From the IMG/VR virus record IMGVR_UViG_3300000101_000028, positions 2,973-47,665 of that record: DNA of 44,693 bases. The stretch is one strand, 5' to 3'. Positions 35,458 through 43,290 of the stretch are shown piece after piece; the stretch's first letter is position 1; each line of letters begins with the position of its first letter. Made by a program: the position numbers and the translations under genes. The stretch comes from a virus. The notes under the pieces are model-generated. The model ran no database searches, was not told where the DNA came from, and saw nothing but the letters and a program-made list of their open reading frames with translations.

Positions 35458-36031
35458 TCTATTTAAGACAGTAGAACTCGAAGCGTTCCGTGCAGGTATC
35501 ACACCTCGTACTCGGGAAAGTCGTGCGTGGTTCCGTAAGAAAGTACAGAACATGGGTGTGAATAGACGTGGTCTAATGAGAGAAGACCCAGTAGAACAAC
35601 GTGCAAAGTATGTTGCGGGTTCTATGTTCATGTTCTTCTATGATCCTAAACATCGTGCAACTCTACCCTACTATGATTCCTTTCCATTGATCATCGCAGT
35701 TGGCCCAGCGCCTGGCGGGTTCTATGGGTTGAACCTACATTACTTACCCATACCGTTACGTGCAAAGTTTCTAGACGAACTCGTGGGTATCACAAGCAAC
35801 AACCGGTATGATGAGTCGACTAAGTTTGATCTGTCATACCAGTATTTGAAGACCACTTCCAGTATGAAGTACTTCAAACCATGTTATAAACATTACCTTA
35901 CCAAACAGGTAGAGGGCAAACTCGCATACATTCCACCACCTGAGTGGGAGATTGCAACGTTTCTACCCGCTGCACAATGGCAGAAAGGTGGTAGAAGTCA
36001 AGCATATTCAGACGCAAGGAAAATGATCTAA
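35450..36031 (+). CDS. gp2-like DNA-end protector candidate, about 193 aa, apparent ATC start
   Basis: The protein resembles a family near gp4 in marine T4-like phages that is often annotated as gp2 (DNA end protector): RAGITPRTRESRAWFRKKV, PYYDSFPLIIAVGPAPGGFYGLNLHYLP, LRAKFLDEL and YFKPCYKHYL...PPEWEIATFLP. The first ATG is at 35552, but the 34 codons before it are open and clearly coding in character (SNLFKTVELEAFRAGITPRT...). No ATG, GTG or TTG exists in that part after the in-frame TGA at 35426. The best site is ATC at 35450, seven bases after GGAG and overlapping the previous stop as ATCAGTAA. The conservative gene would be 35552-36031. The function assignment is moderate. Confidence 0.75.
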   Translation: MSNLFKTVELEAFRAGITPRTRESRAWFRKKVQNMGVNRRGLMREDPVEQRAKYVAGSMFMFFYDPKHRATLPYYDSFPLIIAVGPAPGGFYGLNLHYLPIPLRAKFLDELVGITSNNRYDESTKFDLSYQYLKTTSSMKYFKPCYKHYLTKQVEGKLAYIPPPEWEIATFLPAAQWQKGGRSQAYSDARKMI

Positions 36032-36792
36032 TGAGAATCCCTAACGTAGATGATTTGAAGTCTAAAATCACCGCAGGTAAAGGATACGCAAATCCTAGTC
36101 TATATTATGTACAGTTACCTGCTCGTAACCTGAACAATGAACAGAAACAATCGGTTGAATTGTTTGTTCGGAATATCACATTACCTTCAAGAAACATGTT
36201 GACGGTAGAAAGAAACATCGGAGTAGATCAGACCAAAGTACCCTATGGATATTCGAATGGTGCAGTCTCGATGACCTTCCGTGTACTCAATGATCAGTTG
36301 ACACGACAGTACATTGAAGACTGGCAAGAAGCAATGGTTTCTAGGTACGATGACACAGTAGAAGGTCATGTTGCAGTTGCATACCCTAAGATGTACATGA
36401 GAGACATCAAGATATCTCAGTTGGATCGTGGTATCTCTTTCTCGGGTATCAACTCTAATAAAAGTGTAGGACTTGGCCCTGTCAACATCAACGTGGGTCT
36501 AGACGTTGATATACGCCAATCTGGACGTGAGGTATATCGATGGGTACTGAGAGATGCATATCCTATATCCTTCACTCAGGAACAACTGAGTGACGACAGG
36601 AAGGGTGTTACGAGTGAAATAACCGTAGAGTTCGCATACAAGTACTGGACTGGTGATGCAGTCAGTGGCAACAGATCAAGTAGTATTGATACAAATGTTC
36701 GTGTCTCATCAGACGCGGCACAGAAGGCAGGAAAAGTAGTTAACGACACATTTGATAAACTCGGAAAGAAGATATCAGATTTATTATTTTAA
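36031..36792 (+). CDS. Tail tube-family protein (gp54/gp19-like), 253 aa
   Basis: The central region (ELFVRNITLPSRNMLTVERNIG, VPYGYSNGAVSMTFRVLND, YIEDWQEAM and a late YRWVLRDAYPISFTQEQLSDD...VTVEF-like strand) follows the phage tube fold shared by gp19 and gp54. T4 gp19 has 163 residues and gp54 has 320; this length and position next to gp26/gp51 favour the tube initiator gp54, but a second tube protein cannot be excluded. It would sit on the gp48 cap to start polymerisation of the tail tube. The ATG overlaps the previous stop by one base (TAATG). Confidence 0.8.
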   Translation: MRIPNVDDLKSKITAGKGYANPSLYYVQLPARNLNNEQKQSVELFVRNITLPSRNMLTVERNIGVDQTKVPYGYSNGAVSMTFRVLNDQLTRQYIEDWQEAMVSRYDDTVEGHVAVAYPKMYMRDIKISQLDRGISFSGINSNKSVGLGPVNINVGLDVDIRQSGREVYRWVLRDAYPISFTQEQLSDDRKGVTSEITVEFAYKYWTGDAVSGNRSSSIDTNVRVSSDAAQKAGKVVNDTFDKLGKKISDLLF

Positions 36793-36807
36793 TATTGGAG
36801 CTTTATA

Positions 36808-37497
36808 ATGGCACTACCTAAGTTAAACGAAACACCCAAGTACAGTTTGAACGTCCCTTCGACCGGACAAGAATTGAGATACAGACCGTACCTTGTGAAA
36901 GAAGAGAAGATCCTTCTCATGGCATCATCGTCAGAGGATCCCAAACAGATTATGAATGCGGTGCATGATACGATCGCTGCATGTGTTGAGGGAATTGACG
37001 TACGCAATCTGACAACGTTTGATCTGGAGTATATCTTTATCCAGTTGAGATCGAAGTCGACAGGGGAGACAAGTGAAATACTAGTCAAGTGTCCCCATTG
37101 TCAAAGTCAACAAAAGGTGACGATACCATTGAATGAAATTGAGGTCACTGAGACGACTGCAAACCCAGTAATTAAGATATCAGATACTGTGACTGTGGTG
37201 ATGAAGTATCCTAGTTATCAGGATGTACCACAGACCGGCGGAGAAGAAGATGTAGGTTTCTCGTTGATTGCATCAAGTATTAAAGAAGTGATCAGTGGAG
37301 ACGAAAAGATAGACGTTCGAGACGAACCGATCGAGGGTGTGATGACATTCCTAGAGTCCATGACCAAAGATCAGTTCCAATTGATCACAAAGTTTTTTGA
37401 AGATGCACCAGCAGTGAAGTACAATCTAGAGTTAATATGTGAGAAATGTACTACTGCTTCTGACATTGAAATAAAAGGACTCCAAAGTTTTTTTTGA
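36808..37497 (+). CDS. gp26: Baseplate hub assembly protein gp26, 229 aa
   Basis: Matches the T4 gp26 baseplate-hub family: QELRYRPYLVKEEKILLMASSS, AVHDTIAACV, LTTFDLEYIFIQLRSKS and LVKCPHCQSQQKVTIPL. Two CxxC pairs (CPHC near residue 94 and CEKC near residue 212) likely bind zinc. gp26 is needed for assembly of the central hub. It has a GGAG site before the ATG. The gene ends in FF-stop, the two Phe codons and stop being part of an eight-T run discussed as a slippery site. Confidence 0.9.
   Translation: MALPKLNETPKYSLNVPSTGQELRYRPYLVKEEKILLMASSSEDPKQIMNAVHDTIAACVEGIDVRNLTTFDLEYIFIQLRSKSTGETSEILVKCPHCQSQQKVTIPLNEIEVTETTANPVIKISDTVTVVMKYPSYQDVPQTGGEEDVGFSLIASSIKEVISGDEKIDVRDEPIEGVMTFLESMTKDQFQLITKFFEDAPAVKYNLELICEKCTTASDIEIKGLQSFF
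37488..37494 (+). other. Candidate -1 ribosomal frameshift site T_TTT_TTT before the gp26 stop
   Basis: In the gp26 frame the bases read AGT TTT TTT TGA, giving a perfect X_XXY_YYZ slippery heptamer directly followed by the stop. A -1 slip would continue as TTG ATA TGC CTC GCG into the gp51 frame, which has no ATG of its own. No clear stem-loop is evident by eye within the next 30 bases. Confidence 0.45.
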
Positions 37498-37694
37498 TAT
37501 GCCTCGCGCATGAAGAGCTTTCCAATTATTTTAAAGTAAACTTTTTGTTGCAGAGGCATCATAATTACACATTGACAGAACTAGATATGATGATACCGTG
37601 GGAGAAAGAGGTTCATACCATTCTCCTACTTCAAGCATTGGAAGAAGAAAAAGAAGCTAAAGAGAAGGCAAAACATGGCAATAACACTGGATGA
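37494..37694 (+). CDS. gp51: Baseplate hub assembly catalyst gp51-like, 66 aa
   Basis: The pattern HEELSNYFKVNFLLQRHHNYTLTELDMMIPWEKEVHTILLLQAL fits gp51 of marine T4-like phages (short, helical, with a 'QHHxYSLxExxxMxPWExE' stretch). gp51 is thought to act catalytically in hub assembly and is not part of the virion. The only canonical start is a TTG at 37494 that overlaps the gp26 stop; AAGGAC lies too far upstream (about 10-14 bases) for a strong site, so expression may depend on coupling or frameshifting from gp26. It overlaps the next gene by 20 bases. Confidence 0.82.
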   Translation: MICLAHEELSNYFKVNFLLQRHHNYTLTELDMMIPWEKEVHTILLLQALEEEKEAKEKAKHGNNTG

Positions 37695-39159
37695 CGTAGT
37701 ACTGGCAAACATGGAAACCAACAAAACGTTGGGGATGTTGGTTGATAAGACCAACATTCTGATCGAGATGGAAGGTGACAGTTTCGCTGGACTCGAACTA
37801 CTCAACGAACAGTTTGAAGATTTCCTTGGTCTTGTGCGTAAAGAGTACGACCTTGCGGCAGAAGCACGGCGAGAGAAAAATGGTCTCAAACCATCAGTAC
37901 AGGATGAAGAATTACCTGTAAAGAAACCAGAAAAAGAAGAGTTGCCTTCCTTCTTCGGTGATGTACCGATACTGACTTTTGGTGTGGGTCTGGTTGGGTT
38001 CGCTGCTAATTTTGTTAAAGGGTTTGCTTTACAGGCAGAAAAATTGATCAACCGAAACATCTTTAATCCCATAAGAAGCATGTTCACCTTCATCGGCGAT
38101 AAGTTCAAGTCATTAGGTAACTTTTTTAAAAAGACATTTGATATGGTAAAAGGTTTCTTCAGACTAGACATCGCAGATGATGTCGCTAAGTTTGTGGAAC
38201 CTTTCAAACCCTTCCTTGATAAGGCAAAGGAGTTTGGTAAGTCATTAGCAAACAATCCTCTAGTCAGAGGTCTGAAGTCCGTTGGCAAATTACTAGGTCG
38301 ATTTGCGGCACCCCTTGTAGCAATCTATGAGTTGTTCACAAACATCACTGAGGAGTTTGGAAACTCATCTGGTGGATTCCTTGCCGGTACTGGCGCAATT
38401 GCACGGGGGATCGCTAAGGCAGCGGTAGACTTTTTCGCAATCTTCTTAGACATACCCAAAGACATTATTAGTTGGTTTGCGGGTTTAGTTGGACTCGATG
38501 AATTAGAAAACTTCTTAGACTCCTTTACCTTTGCAGGCATCGGTGATTATATTATAGACCTTATCGGAGATGTGTTTAGTTTGATCGGTGGTTTCTTTGG
38601 CGTCGATGGTTTAGAGATATCAGATGCGGGGCAAGAAGTTGCAAGTATCACTAAGTCAATTCTCCCAAAAATGTTACCCCCAGCAGACTTCGCGGAGTTT
38701 GAGGTGCCTTCAATGGAAGTGTTTGGTAAGACTTTCGGTGGGGGTTCGATTAACCTAAATCCAATTCCTGATGAATGGTATGCCGAGGCGGGAATGGATG
38801 CACCAGAGGGTTCTTCTTCTATAACATCTAATGATACAATGACAAACAATGTGTCGACTGTAGAAGGTGCTGAGGTAATAGGTGGGGATGCATTATCTTC
38901 TGAAAACATTGAGGTGTTGCGTCAACGGTTTAATTCGGAGGCATTGCAGGCAATTAATGAAGAGAATGCGATCACGAATGCGATCAATACACAGAGTGTT
39001 ACTAATGTAGGTAGTTCACAGAGCGCCCCAATAGTGATTCAGGACAACTCTGTGAACTCCTCCAATCAATCAAACGTCAATCAAAGTGTCCAGAGTCGAA
39101 GATCAATGCGATCCCCGACTCGGAACAATGGGACACGAGCGAGTGCATATGAAGCTTAG
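37675..39159 (+). CDS. Tape-measure/gp29-like tail hub protein, 494 aa
   Basis: The N-terminus is helical and acidic; residues about 98-125 (ILTFGVGLVGFAANFVKGFALQ) and several stretches between 200 and 315 (RFAAPLVAIYELFTNI, AVDFFAIFLDIPKDIISWFAGLVG, YIIDLIGDVFSLIGGFFGV) are hydrophobic helices as in tape-measure proteins, which leave the tube first and may form a channel in the host membrane. The C-terminal about 110 residues are Asn/Gln/Ser-rich. It follows gp51, where T4-like phages place the hub/tail-length protein gp29, but the family match is by position and composition only. Its stop overlaps the gp32 stop by four bases, convergently. Confidence 0.65.
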   Translation: MAITLDDVVLANMETNKTLGMLVDKTNILIEMEGDSFAGLELLNEQFEDFLGLVRKEYDLAAEARREKNGLKPSVQDEELPVKKPEKEELPSFFGDVPILTFGVGLVGFAANFVKGFALQAEKLINRNIFNPIRSMFTFIGDKFKSLGNFFKKTFDMVKGFFRLDIADDVAKFVEPFKPFLDKAKEFGKSLANNPLVRGLKSVGKLLGRFAAPLVAIYELFTNITEEFGNSSGGFLAGTGAIARGIAKAAVDFFAIFLDIPKDIISWFAGLVGLDELENFLDSFTFAGIGDYIIDLIGDVFSLIGGFFGVDGLEISDAGQEVASITKSILPKMLPPADFAEFEVPSMEVFGKTFGGGSINLNPIPDEWYAEAGMDAPEGSSSITSNDTMTNNVSTVEGAEVIGGDALSSENIEVLRQRFNSEALQAINEENAITNAINTQSVTNVGSSQSAPIVIQDNSVNSSNQSNVNQSVQSRRSMRSPTRNNGTRASAYEA

Positions 39160-40040
39160 TCTTCGTTCGCGAGTTTGGCGAAGAATGACATCGTGTCTTC
39201 GTCGCCTTCAGATACCGCAGGCGTTGGAGCACTACTCGATTTCATTGGCGCTGGCTCAAGGCTTTCATCCAGTGCTACCTGCTGAGTGGTTGGTATCACC
39301 CTTGGCACCTCACCTAGAACCATCTGAAGACGAGACTTCAACTCATCATAAGTCTTGTAAGAAGCAGGATCAGTAAACTCGTTAAGATCATACAACTTAT
39401 TGTAGACACCTTCCAACACCTCGTCATCTTCTGACAGTGCGGTGGGTGATGCGAACTCAGACTTATCGTAGTTACGATATCCCTCAACGTTACGAATCTT
39501 CAACTTGAACGATGCACCTTCCCAGAAGTCGAACGGATTAACCGGATCTTCATCTTGGAATTGTGGTTGCATCATGTCCATGACCTTATCAAAGATCTTC
39601 TTACCGAAAGTGTAAAGGAATACTTTACCTTCGTTCTCAGGGTTAGATGGATCAGACTCGACTATGATGTTAGCAACATAGTGTAGACGGCGTTTACGTT
39701 CGCGAACGATCGCACGGTTGTCGTCAGACTCAGTTGCCCATAACTCGCTGTTCATTTCTGATACAGGATCTTGTTGACCAATAGAAGTCAAAGATCGTTC
39801 GATGTACCATTGACCAGTTGGCCCCTTAAAACCGTGATCCCAATATCTAACGAATGGTACGTCTCCATCCTTGCCAGGCAGGAAGCGAACAACAGCATAA
39901 CCATTACCTGCTTTATCAACAGTAGGTTTCCACTGACGTTCGTCAATATAAGATTTCTTGTCGGATTTAGTTTCGGGGGTTGCTGCGGCAACTAGGTCGC
40001 CAATAGAACTGCGGTTACGTTTTAGATTTGCAAAAGACAT
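39156..40040 (-). CDS. gp32: Single-stranded DNA-binding protein gp32, 294 aa
   Basis: The N-terminus has the LAST-like basic motif (SFANLKRNRSS) for cooperative binding. The OB core contains KKSYIDERQWKPTVDKAGNGYAVVRFLPG, PFVRYWDHGFKGPTGQWYIERSLTSIG and GKVFLYTFGKKIFDKVMDMM; the C-terminus is acidic and ends DTMSFFAKLANED, the arm that recruits partner proteins. T4 gp32 binds zinc with three Cys and one His; this core has no cysteine, as in other marine gp32 proteins, so it probably lacks zinc. Strong AAGGA site before the ATG. It coats ssDNA in replication, recombination and repair. Confidence 0.95.
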   Translation of the reverse strand: MSFANLKRNRSSIGDLVAAATPETKSDKKSYIDERQWKPTVDKAGNGYAVVRFLPGKDGDVPFVRYWDHGFKGPTGQWYIERSLTSIGQQDPVSEMNSELWATESDDNRAIVRERKRRLHYVANIIVESDPSNPENEGKVFLYTFGKKIFDKVMDMMQPQFQDEDPVNPFDFWEGASFKLKIRNVEGYRNYDKSEFASPTALSEDDEVLEGVYNKLYDLNEFTDPASYKTYDELKSRLQMVLGEVPRVIPTTQQVALDESLEPAPMKSSSAPTPAVSEGDEDTMSFFAKLANED

Positions 40041-40121
40041 ATGTTTTTTCCTTGTATGAACAATGTATATTCTAGTTTATTTGTTGCCACTGTATACGTG
40101 ACATAGTATATAGTATCAAAA

Positions 40122-40487
40122 CTAATCCGGTTTGGCAAGTGGTTTCCAAACTGAATCAGCAGTGAATACATATGACCCTAAGAACTCTTGATCCCAACGT
40201 TCAGGTTCAATCAGACTTAGAATCACCTTACCGTTGATACGGTAAAGATGGTACTCCACTCCTACCCGAGGTGTGAAGTTATAGGATGCAGTATATATCA
40301 ATTCGTTCAAATTGGCAAGCTCTACCAATCTTTTATATTCTGCATTGAGTTGATCTATTTTGTTTTCAAAGTAATTACGTGCAAGAGACCCGCGTTGAGA
40401 TAGGAACATATCATTGTCCGGTAACTCAATCGCGGGCATATTTGAACTAGTACCATAAGGTAACAGTGCGTTCTTAGAAGAGGTCAA
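40122..40487 (-). CDS. DUF2452-like protein, about 121 aa
   Basis: The order LLPYGTSSNMPAIELPDND, then YFENKIDQLNAEYKRLVELANLNELIYTASYNFTPRVGVEYHLYR and LSLIEPERWDQEFLGSYVFTADSVWKPL is typical of DUF2452 proteins, found in bacteria and T4-like phages; no function is established. I place the start at a TTG (40487) five bases after GGGAG, overlapping the metK end by 14 bases. An ATG at 40526 is in frame but has no ribosome site and would overlap metK by 53 bases; the conserved LPY region is included either way. Confidence 0.7.
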   Translation of the reverse strand: MTSSKNALLPYGTSSNMPAIELPDNDMFLSQRGSLARNYFENKIDQLNAEYKRLVELANLNELIYTASYNFTPRVGVEYHLYRINGKVILSLIEPERWDQEFLGSYVFTADSVWKPLAKPD

Positions 40488-41135
40488 GTTTCTCCCAAGG
40501 AAGATCCTTGTTGCCAAAGTGACCATAGTTTGTCATGAGGGTAAGGTCTCTAGAGAAGAGTTTAAACCGATCTATGATTCCCTCGGGTGTAAGGTCAACC
40601 TTACTTCTAATCTCTTCTACGAGGTCGTCACGGACTTTGCCATCTGCATAGACGTACAGACTGGTGGGTTCTTTAACACCGATCGCATAACTCAACTGAA
40701 CAGTGCAGTTCTCTAACCAGAACTCATGTACTATATTCTTTGCGAGGTAACGTGCCATGTATGCACCAGACCGATCTACCTTAGTACAGTCCTTACCAGA
40801 GAATGCACCACCACCGTGAGGACAGTATCCACCATAGGTATCAACAATGATCTTACGCCCTGTCAGACCCGCATCACCATCAGGGCCACCAATGATGAAC
40901 TGACCAGTGGGGTTGATCAGATACTCGGTATCAATGTCCACCCAACCCTCTAGAATGCGTTCAATACACCCCTGTACGATGTTACGTACCGAACTAATAC
41001 TCTGGGTCTCTTTGTGTTGAACACTACAGACAACCTTACTGACTCGTACAGGTTTACCAATATCGTCATAGTCTACAGAAACCTGTGCCTTCGCATCAGG
41101 GCCATAAGGGAGAGTTTCATTACGTTCTTCAAAAT
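40474..41135 (-). pseudogene. metK: S-adenosylmethionine synthetase, C-terminal part in shifted frame
   Basis: This frame continues MetK after the break: [89 protein letters not shown] and the C-terminal YGHFGNKDLPWEKLDLF. These are the ATP/phosphate-binding and core motifs of the enzyme that makes SAM from methionine and ATP. There is no start codon until a GTG at 40941 (VDIDTEY...), which has no ribosome site, so on its own this part would be poorly or not translated. It lies one frame off the N-terminal part, see that entry. All visible active-site motifs are intact, so the break looks recent or is a sequence error. Confidence 0.8.
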
Positions 41136-41546
41136 CTCATGACTCAAGGAGATTGCAAGGGGCATATACTCTTTGGTTTCCTTACAGGCATAACCAAACA
41201 TCAGACCCTGATCACCTGCACCAAAGTCGTCCGTACCCATTGCGATATCAGAACTCTGTCCATGAAGATGGTTGGTGAAGTCAAAGGTCTCCCAGTGAAA
41301 ACCTTCCTGTTCATAACCAATTGCTTTCACAACGTCACGAGCGATCGTTTCACAGTCTTTGAGACTCTTGTTAGAACGATACTCTCCCGCAACAATGACT
41401 TGGTCGGTAGTAACCATCGTCTCGACCGCAGCACGATTCTCTTTCTTATAGTCGATTAGATAGGTAGCGATTGCATCCGAGATTGCATCGGCAACCTTAT
41501 CAGGATGACCTGCACTAACACTCTCGCTTGTAAACGTGTATTCCAT
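41073..41546 (-). pseudogene. metK: S-adenosylmethionine synthetase, N-terminal part, ends in frameshift
   Basis: The start ATG at 41546 follows GGGAG by five bases. It carries [20 protein letters not shown] (the HPDK catalytic motif, His14), [11 protein letters not shown], and [15 protein letters not shown] (residues about 107-120), then [13 protein letters not shown]. After His136 the homology stops and the frame runs through an unrelated tail ([17 protein letters not shown]) to a TAG. MetK identity resumes in the -1 frame. Compared with E. coli MetK as I remember it, 16 bases are missing between the His (41141) and the LP motif (about 41112), which would account for both the shift and five lost residues. 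An intact gene would be an auxiliary metabolic gene for SAM supply. Confidence 0.8.
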
Positions 41547-41558
41547 ACTATCTCCCAC

Positions 41559-41813
41559 TTATTCTATGGGTAATACCGAATCGTCCTGTTGGATATACCG
41601 GAGACGTTTTGCATCTGCCTCTAGTTTACCCTTAATGACTGGACTGATATACTTCTTGCAGTCTTCAGGTTCGATCGTGTATTTCTCACATAGGTAAATT
41701 ATTGAATCAAGGTAATTCATATCTAGTCTCAACACCACATCTTCGATCATGGTTTGAAAACGTTTCTTGGTCATTACCACATCTTTTAGTTCAGGTTCAA
41801 TGATCTCAGTCAT
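41559..41813 (-). CDS. gp33: Late transcription coactivator gp33, 84 aa
   Basis: The pattern KKRFQTMIEDVVLRLDMNYLDSIIYLCEKYTIEPEDCKKYISPVIKGKLEADAKRLRYI ending in LPIE fits gp33 of T4-like phages, which binds RNA polymerase beta flap and the sliding clamp and, with gp55, activates late promoters. T4 gp33 has 112 residues. A longer frame would begin at 41933 but lies entirely within the preceding gene; ATG 41813 follows AAGGGG and overlaps that gene by eight bases. The TATAAATA boxes of the left block are its expected targets. Confidence 0.85.
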   Translation of the reverse strand: MTEIIEPELKDVVMTKKRFQTMIEDVVLRLDMNYLDSIIYLCEKYTIEPEDCKKYISPVIKGKLEADAKRLRYIQQDDSVLPIE

Positions 41814-42531
41814 CAACCCCTTCGCCTTTCCATACTCTGCATAGATCAGGATAATATACTCCTTTAGTTCGTTTCGCAAATCCCTCATTGTCATAAGCAA
41901 GGGCCACACATATCGGGGTGATTCTTTTGTCACGGTTTAGTCCGTAACAGTCATCTTGCCAACACCCAGTCCTGAGATAAGACTGCATATTGGAGATGTA
42001 CATCTTAGACACAGCGTCAGTATACTTCCCATCTTTCCATGCAGCAATCCATACCTTAACTTTGTCTGGATGTAGTTTGTGATCTTCGTCTAGATCTTGA
42101 AGACTAGGGTGGATCGGTGGTTCACGATGCATATTTGCACGGGTTTCTTCCGCACGAGCATACATTGGGATCAGAATCCTACGCAAAGACTCAACGTATG
42201 AATCTGGCATAAACCCCAGACGTATCGCTTTCCATCCATGTTTAGCAACAGATACTATGTATATGTCTGGTAACGCACGGATATCTACATCGAACCCAGA
42301 GTGATCGCGGATCCACTTCTTCATAGAGTGCAACCATTCCTTCTCGGACACTTCACCGTGGACAAACGCCTCACAGTCTTTGAAGGCAGCGATCTGGTCT
42401 TCTTCAGTCTTCGCCTTCTTCAGGGTGTCCCATTTTGGGACTGGTATCAACGTCTTGATCTGACGCCTAGGTAACGGTTTCTTTTTCTTTCTTGCTTTGG
42501 TATTGAATCCGGTAATCTTTAAAGCTGTCAT
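41806..42531 (-). CDS. Unknown basic protein, 241 aa
   Basis: Not recognised. It starts with a very basic tail (NTKARKKKKPLPRRQIKTLIP), then a helical region (DQIAAFKDCEAFVHGEVSEKEWLHSMKKWIRD), a segment DIYIVSVAKHGWKAIRLGFMP and a C-terminal YDNEGFAKRTKGVYYPDLCRVWKG. The basic N-terminus suggests nucleic-acid binding. It sits just before gp33 and after a small GDKPRP protein, in the early/middle gene block, so a role in replication or transcription is possible. The ATG overlaps the upstream stop by one base, with GGAG nine bases before. Confidence 0.72.
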   Translation of the reverse strand: MTALKITGFNTKARKKKKPLPRRQIKTLIPVPKWDTLKKAKTEEDQIAAFKDCEAFVHGEVSEKEWLHSMKKWIRDHSGFDVDIRALPDIYIVSVAKHGWKAIRLGFMPDSYVESLRRILIPMYARAEETRANMHREPPIHPSLQDLDEDHKLHPDKVKVWIAAWKDGKYTDAVSKMYISNMQSYLRTGCWQDDCYGLNRDKRITPICVALAYDNEGFAKRTKGVYYPDLCRVWKGEGVDD

Positions 42532-42740
42532 TAATCTAATTCTCCATTCTCATTTAGACCACACCAATTACAATGTTCACCTACAAGGTTAGCAAGACTG
42601 ATACCGTCATTACTTTTACAGTCATGACGCCACCACGTGGGAGTTTTCTTCGACTTATCACCGAATGCTTTGTCCCAGTTGCTTTCCATTGTTTTAGAAT
42701 CAACCGAGTATGGTCTCGGTTTGTCCCCTTTCCCATTCAT
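42531..42740 (-). CDS. Small GDKPRP-type protein with CxxC, 69 aa
   Basis: The opening MNGKGDKPRPYSVDSKTMESNWDKAFG is the recognisable start of a small protein common in phages; the C-terminal WWRHDCKSNDG...GEHCNWCGLNENGELD has one CxxC and a further Cys/His, perhaps a zinc-binding site. I chose ATG 42740, six bases after GGAG; the longer frame to 42845 lies within the upstream gene. Function is unknown. Confidence 0.75.
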   Translation of the reverse strand: MNGKGDKPRPYSVDSKTMESNWDKAFGDKSKKTPTWWRHDCKSNDGISLANLVGEHCNWCGLNENGELD

Positions 42741-43290
42741 ATTTTCTCCACCATTCTGGTTTAGGACGATTTGTCCATTTTGCGAATGCGTATTTATCTT
42801 CCCAGTAAAACTGTCTGTATGATGTGAGGGAGTCGCCCTCCACAATACAGTGCGGATATTGTGCCATCGCAGGTGTTGGTTGCGTGAACCGTTTTTCTGA
42901 GTTGATTGCCAGTGGCGGAATCAACAGCAGGTATTCTAACTTGACTTGACTAAGGTGTTTTCGACCATACCGGTAGGTGTACTCATGACACAGGGCAACC
43001 CACATCTCGTACAACCAGTTGTAGTTTGCCGCTGACTCACGTACCCACCTTGCAGACGGGTGATTGATATGACACGCCTTGTACAGGTACATGTTTAAGT
43101 CAGGGTCAGGGTGAAAGAACCTCTTGATACGATGACCCTTAGTGGTACGACCTTCCCACTCTGTGCCATCTACCATACGATGTGCCGTAGACATCAGCTG
43201 AGCGTATTCTATGATCATTTTTACGACATGCTTGTCGCAGTGTTGTTCTGCACATCGGACAGGATCTGGATCTAGATAAAAGATATTCAC
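42700..43290 (-). CDS. Conserved phage protein of the CDKHVVKM type, 196 aa
   Basis: The sequence FYLDPDPVRCAEQHCDKHVVKMIIEYAQLMSTAHRMVDG, HINHPSARWVRESAANYNWLYEMW and YRYGRKHLSQVK, with a late TQPTPAMAQYPHCIVEGD and FAKWTNRPKPEWW, belongs to a family found in many large phages and some bacteria, always with these histidines, cysteines and tryptophans. No function is firmly known to me; the invariant Asp-Lys-His and Asn-His-Pro-Ser suggest an enzyme or nucleic-acid role. It overlaps the membrane protein gene at its start by four bases and the GDKPRP gene at its end. Confidence 0.8.
   Translation of the reverse strand: MNIFYLDPDPVRCAEQHCDKHVVKMIIEYAQLMSTAHRMVDGTEWEGRTTKGHRIKRFFHPDPDLNMYLYKACHINHPSARWVRESAANYNWLYEMWVALCHEYTYRYGRKHLSQVKLEYLLLIPPLAINSEKRFTQPTPAMAQYPHCIVEGDSLTSYRQFYWEDKYAFAKWTNRPKPEWWRKYEWERGQTETILG

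Noticed and set aside
37675-38288. A 220-codon minus-strand frame at 37626-38288 opposite the tape-measure-like gene
   Set aside because: Antisense shadow with Ser/Lys/Phe bias and no supporting start site.
41100-41150. Programmed frameshift in metK
   Set aside because: No X_XXY_YYZ heptamer in frame at the break, and residues are missing as well, which fits a deletion better.
42791-42798. GATAAATA on the minus strand before the 69-aa gene
   Set aside because: Lies within coding sequence of the CDKHVVKM gene in a non-late block; probably chance.
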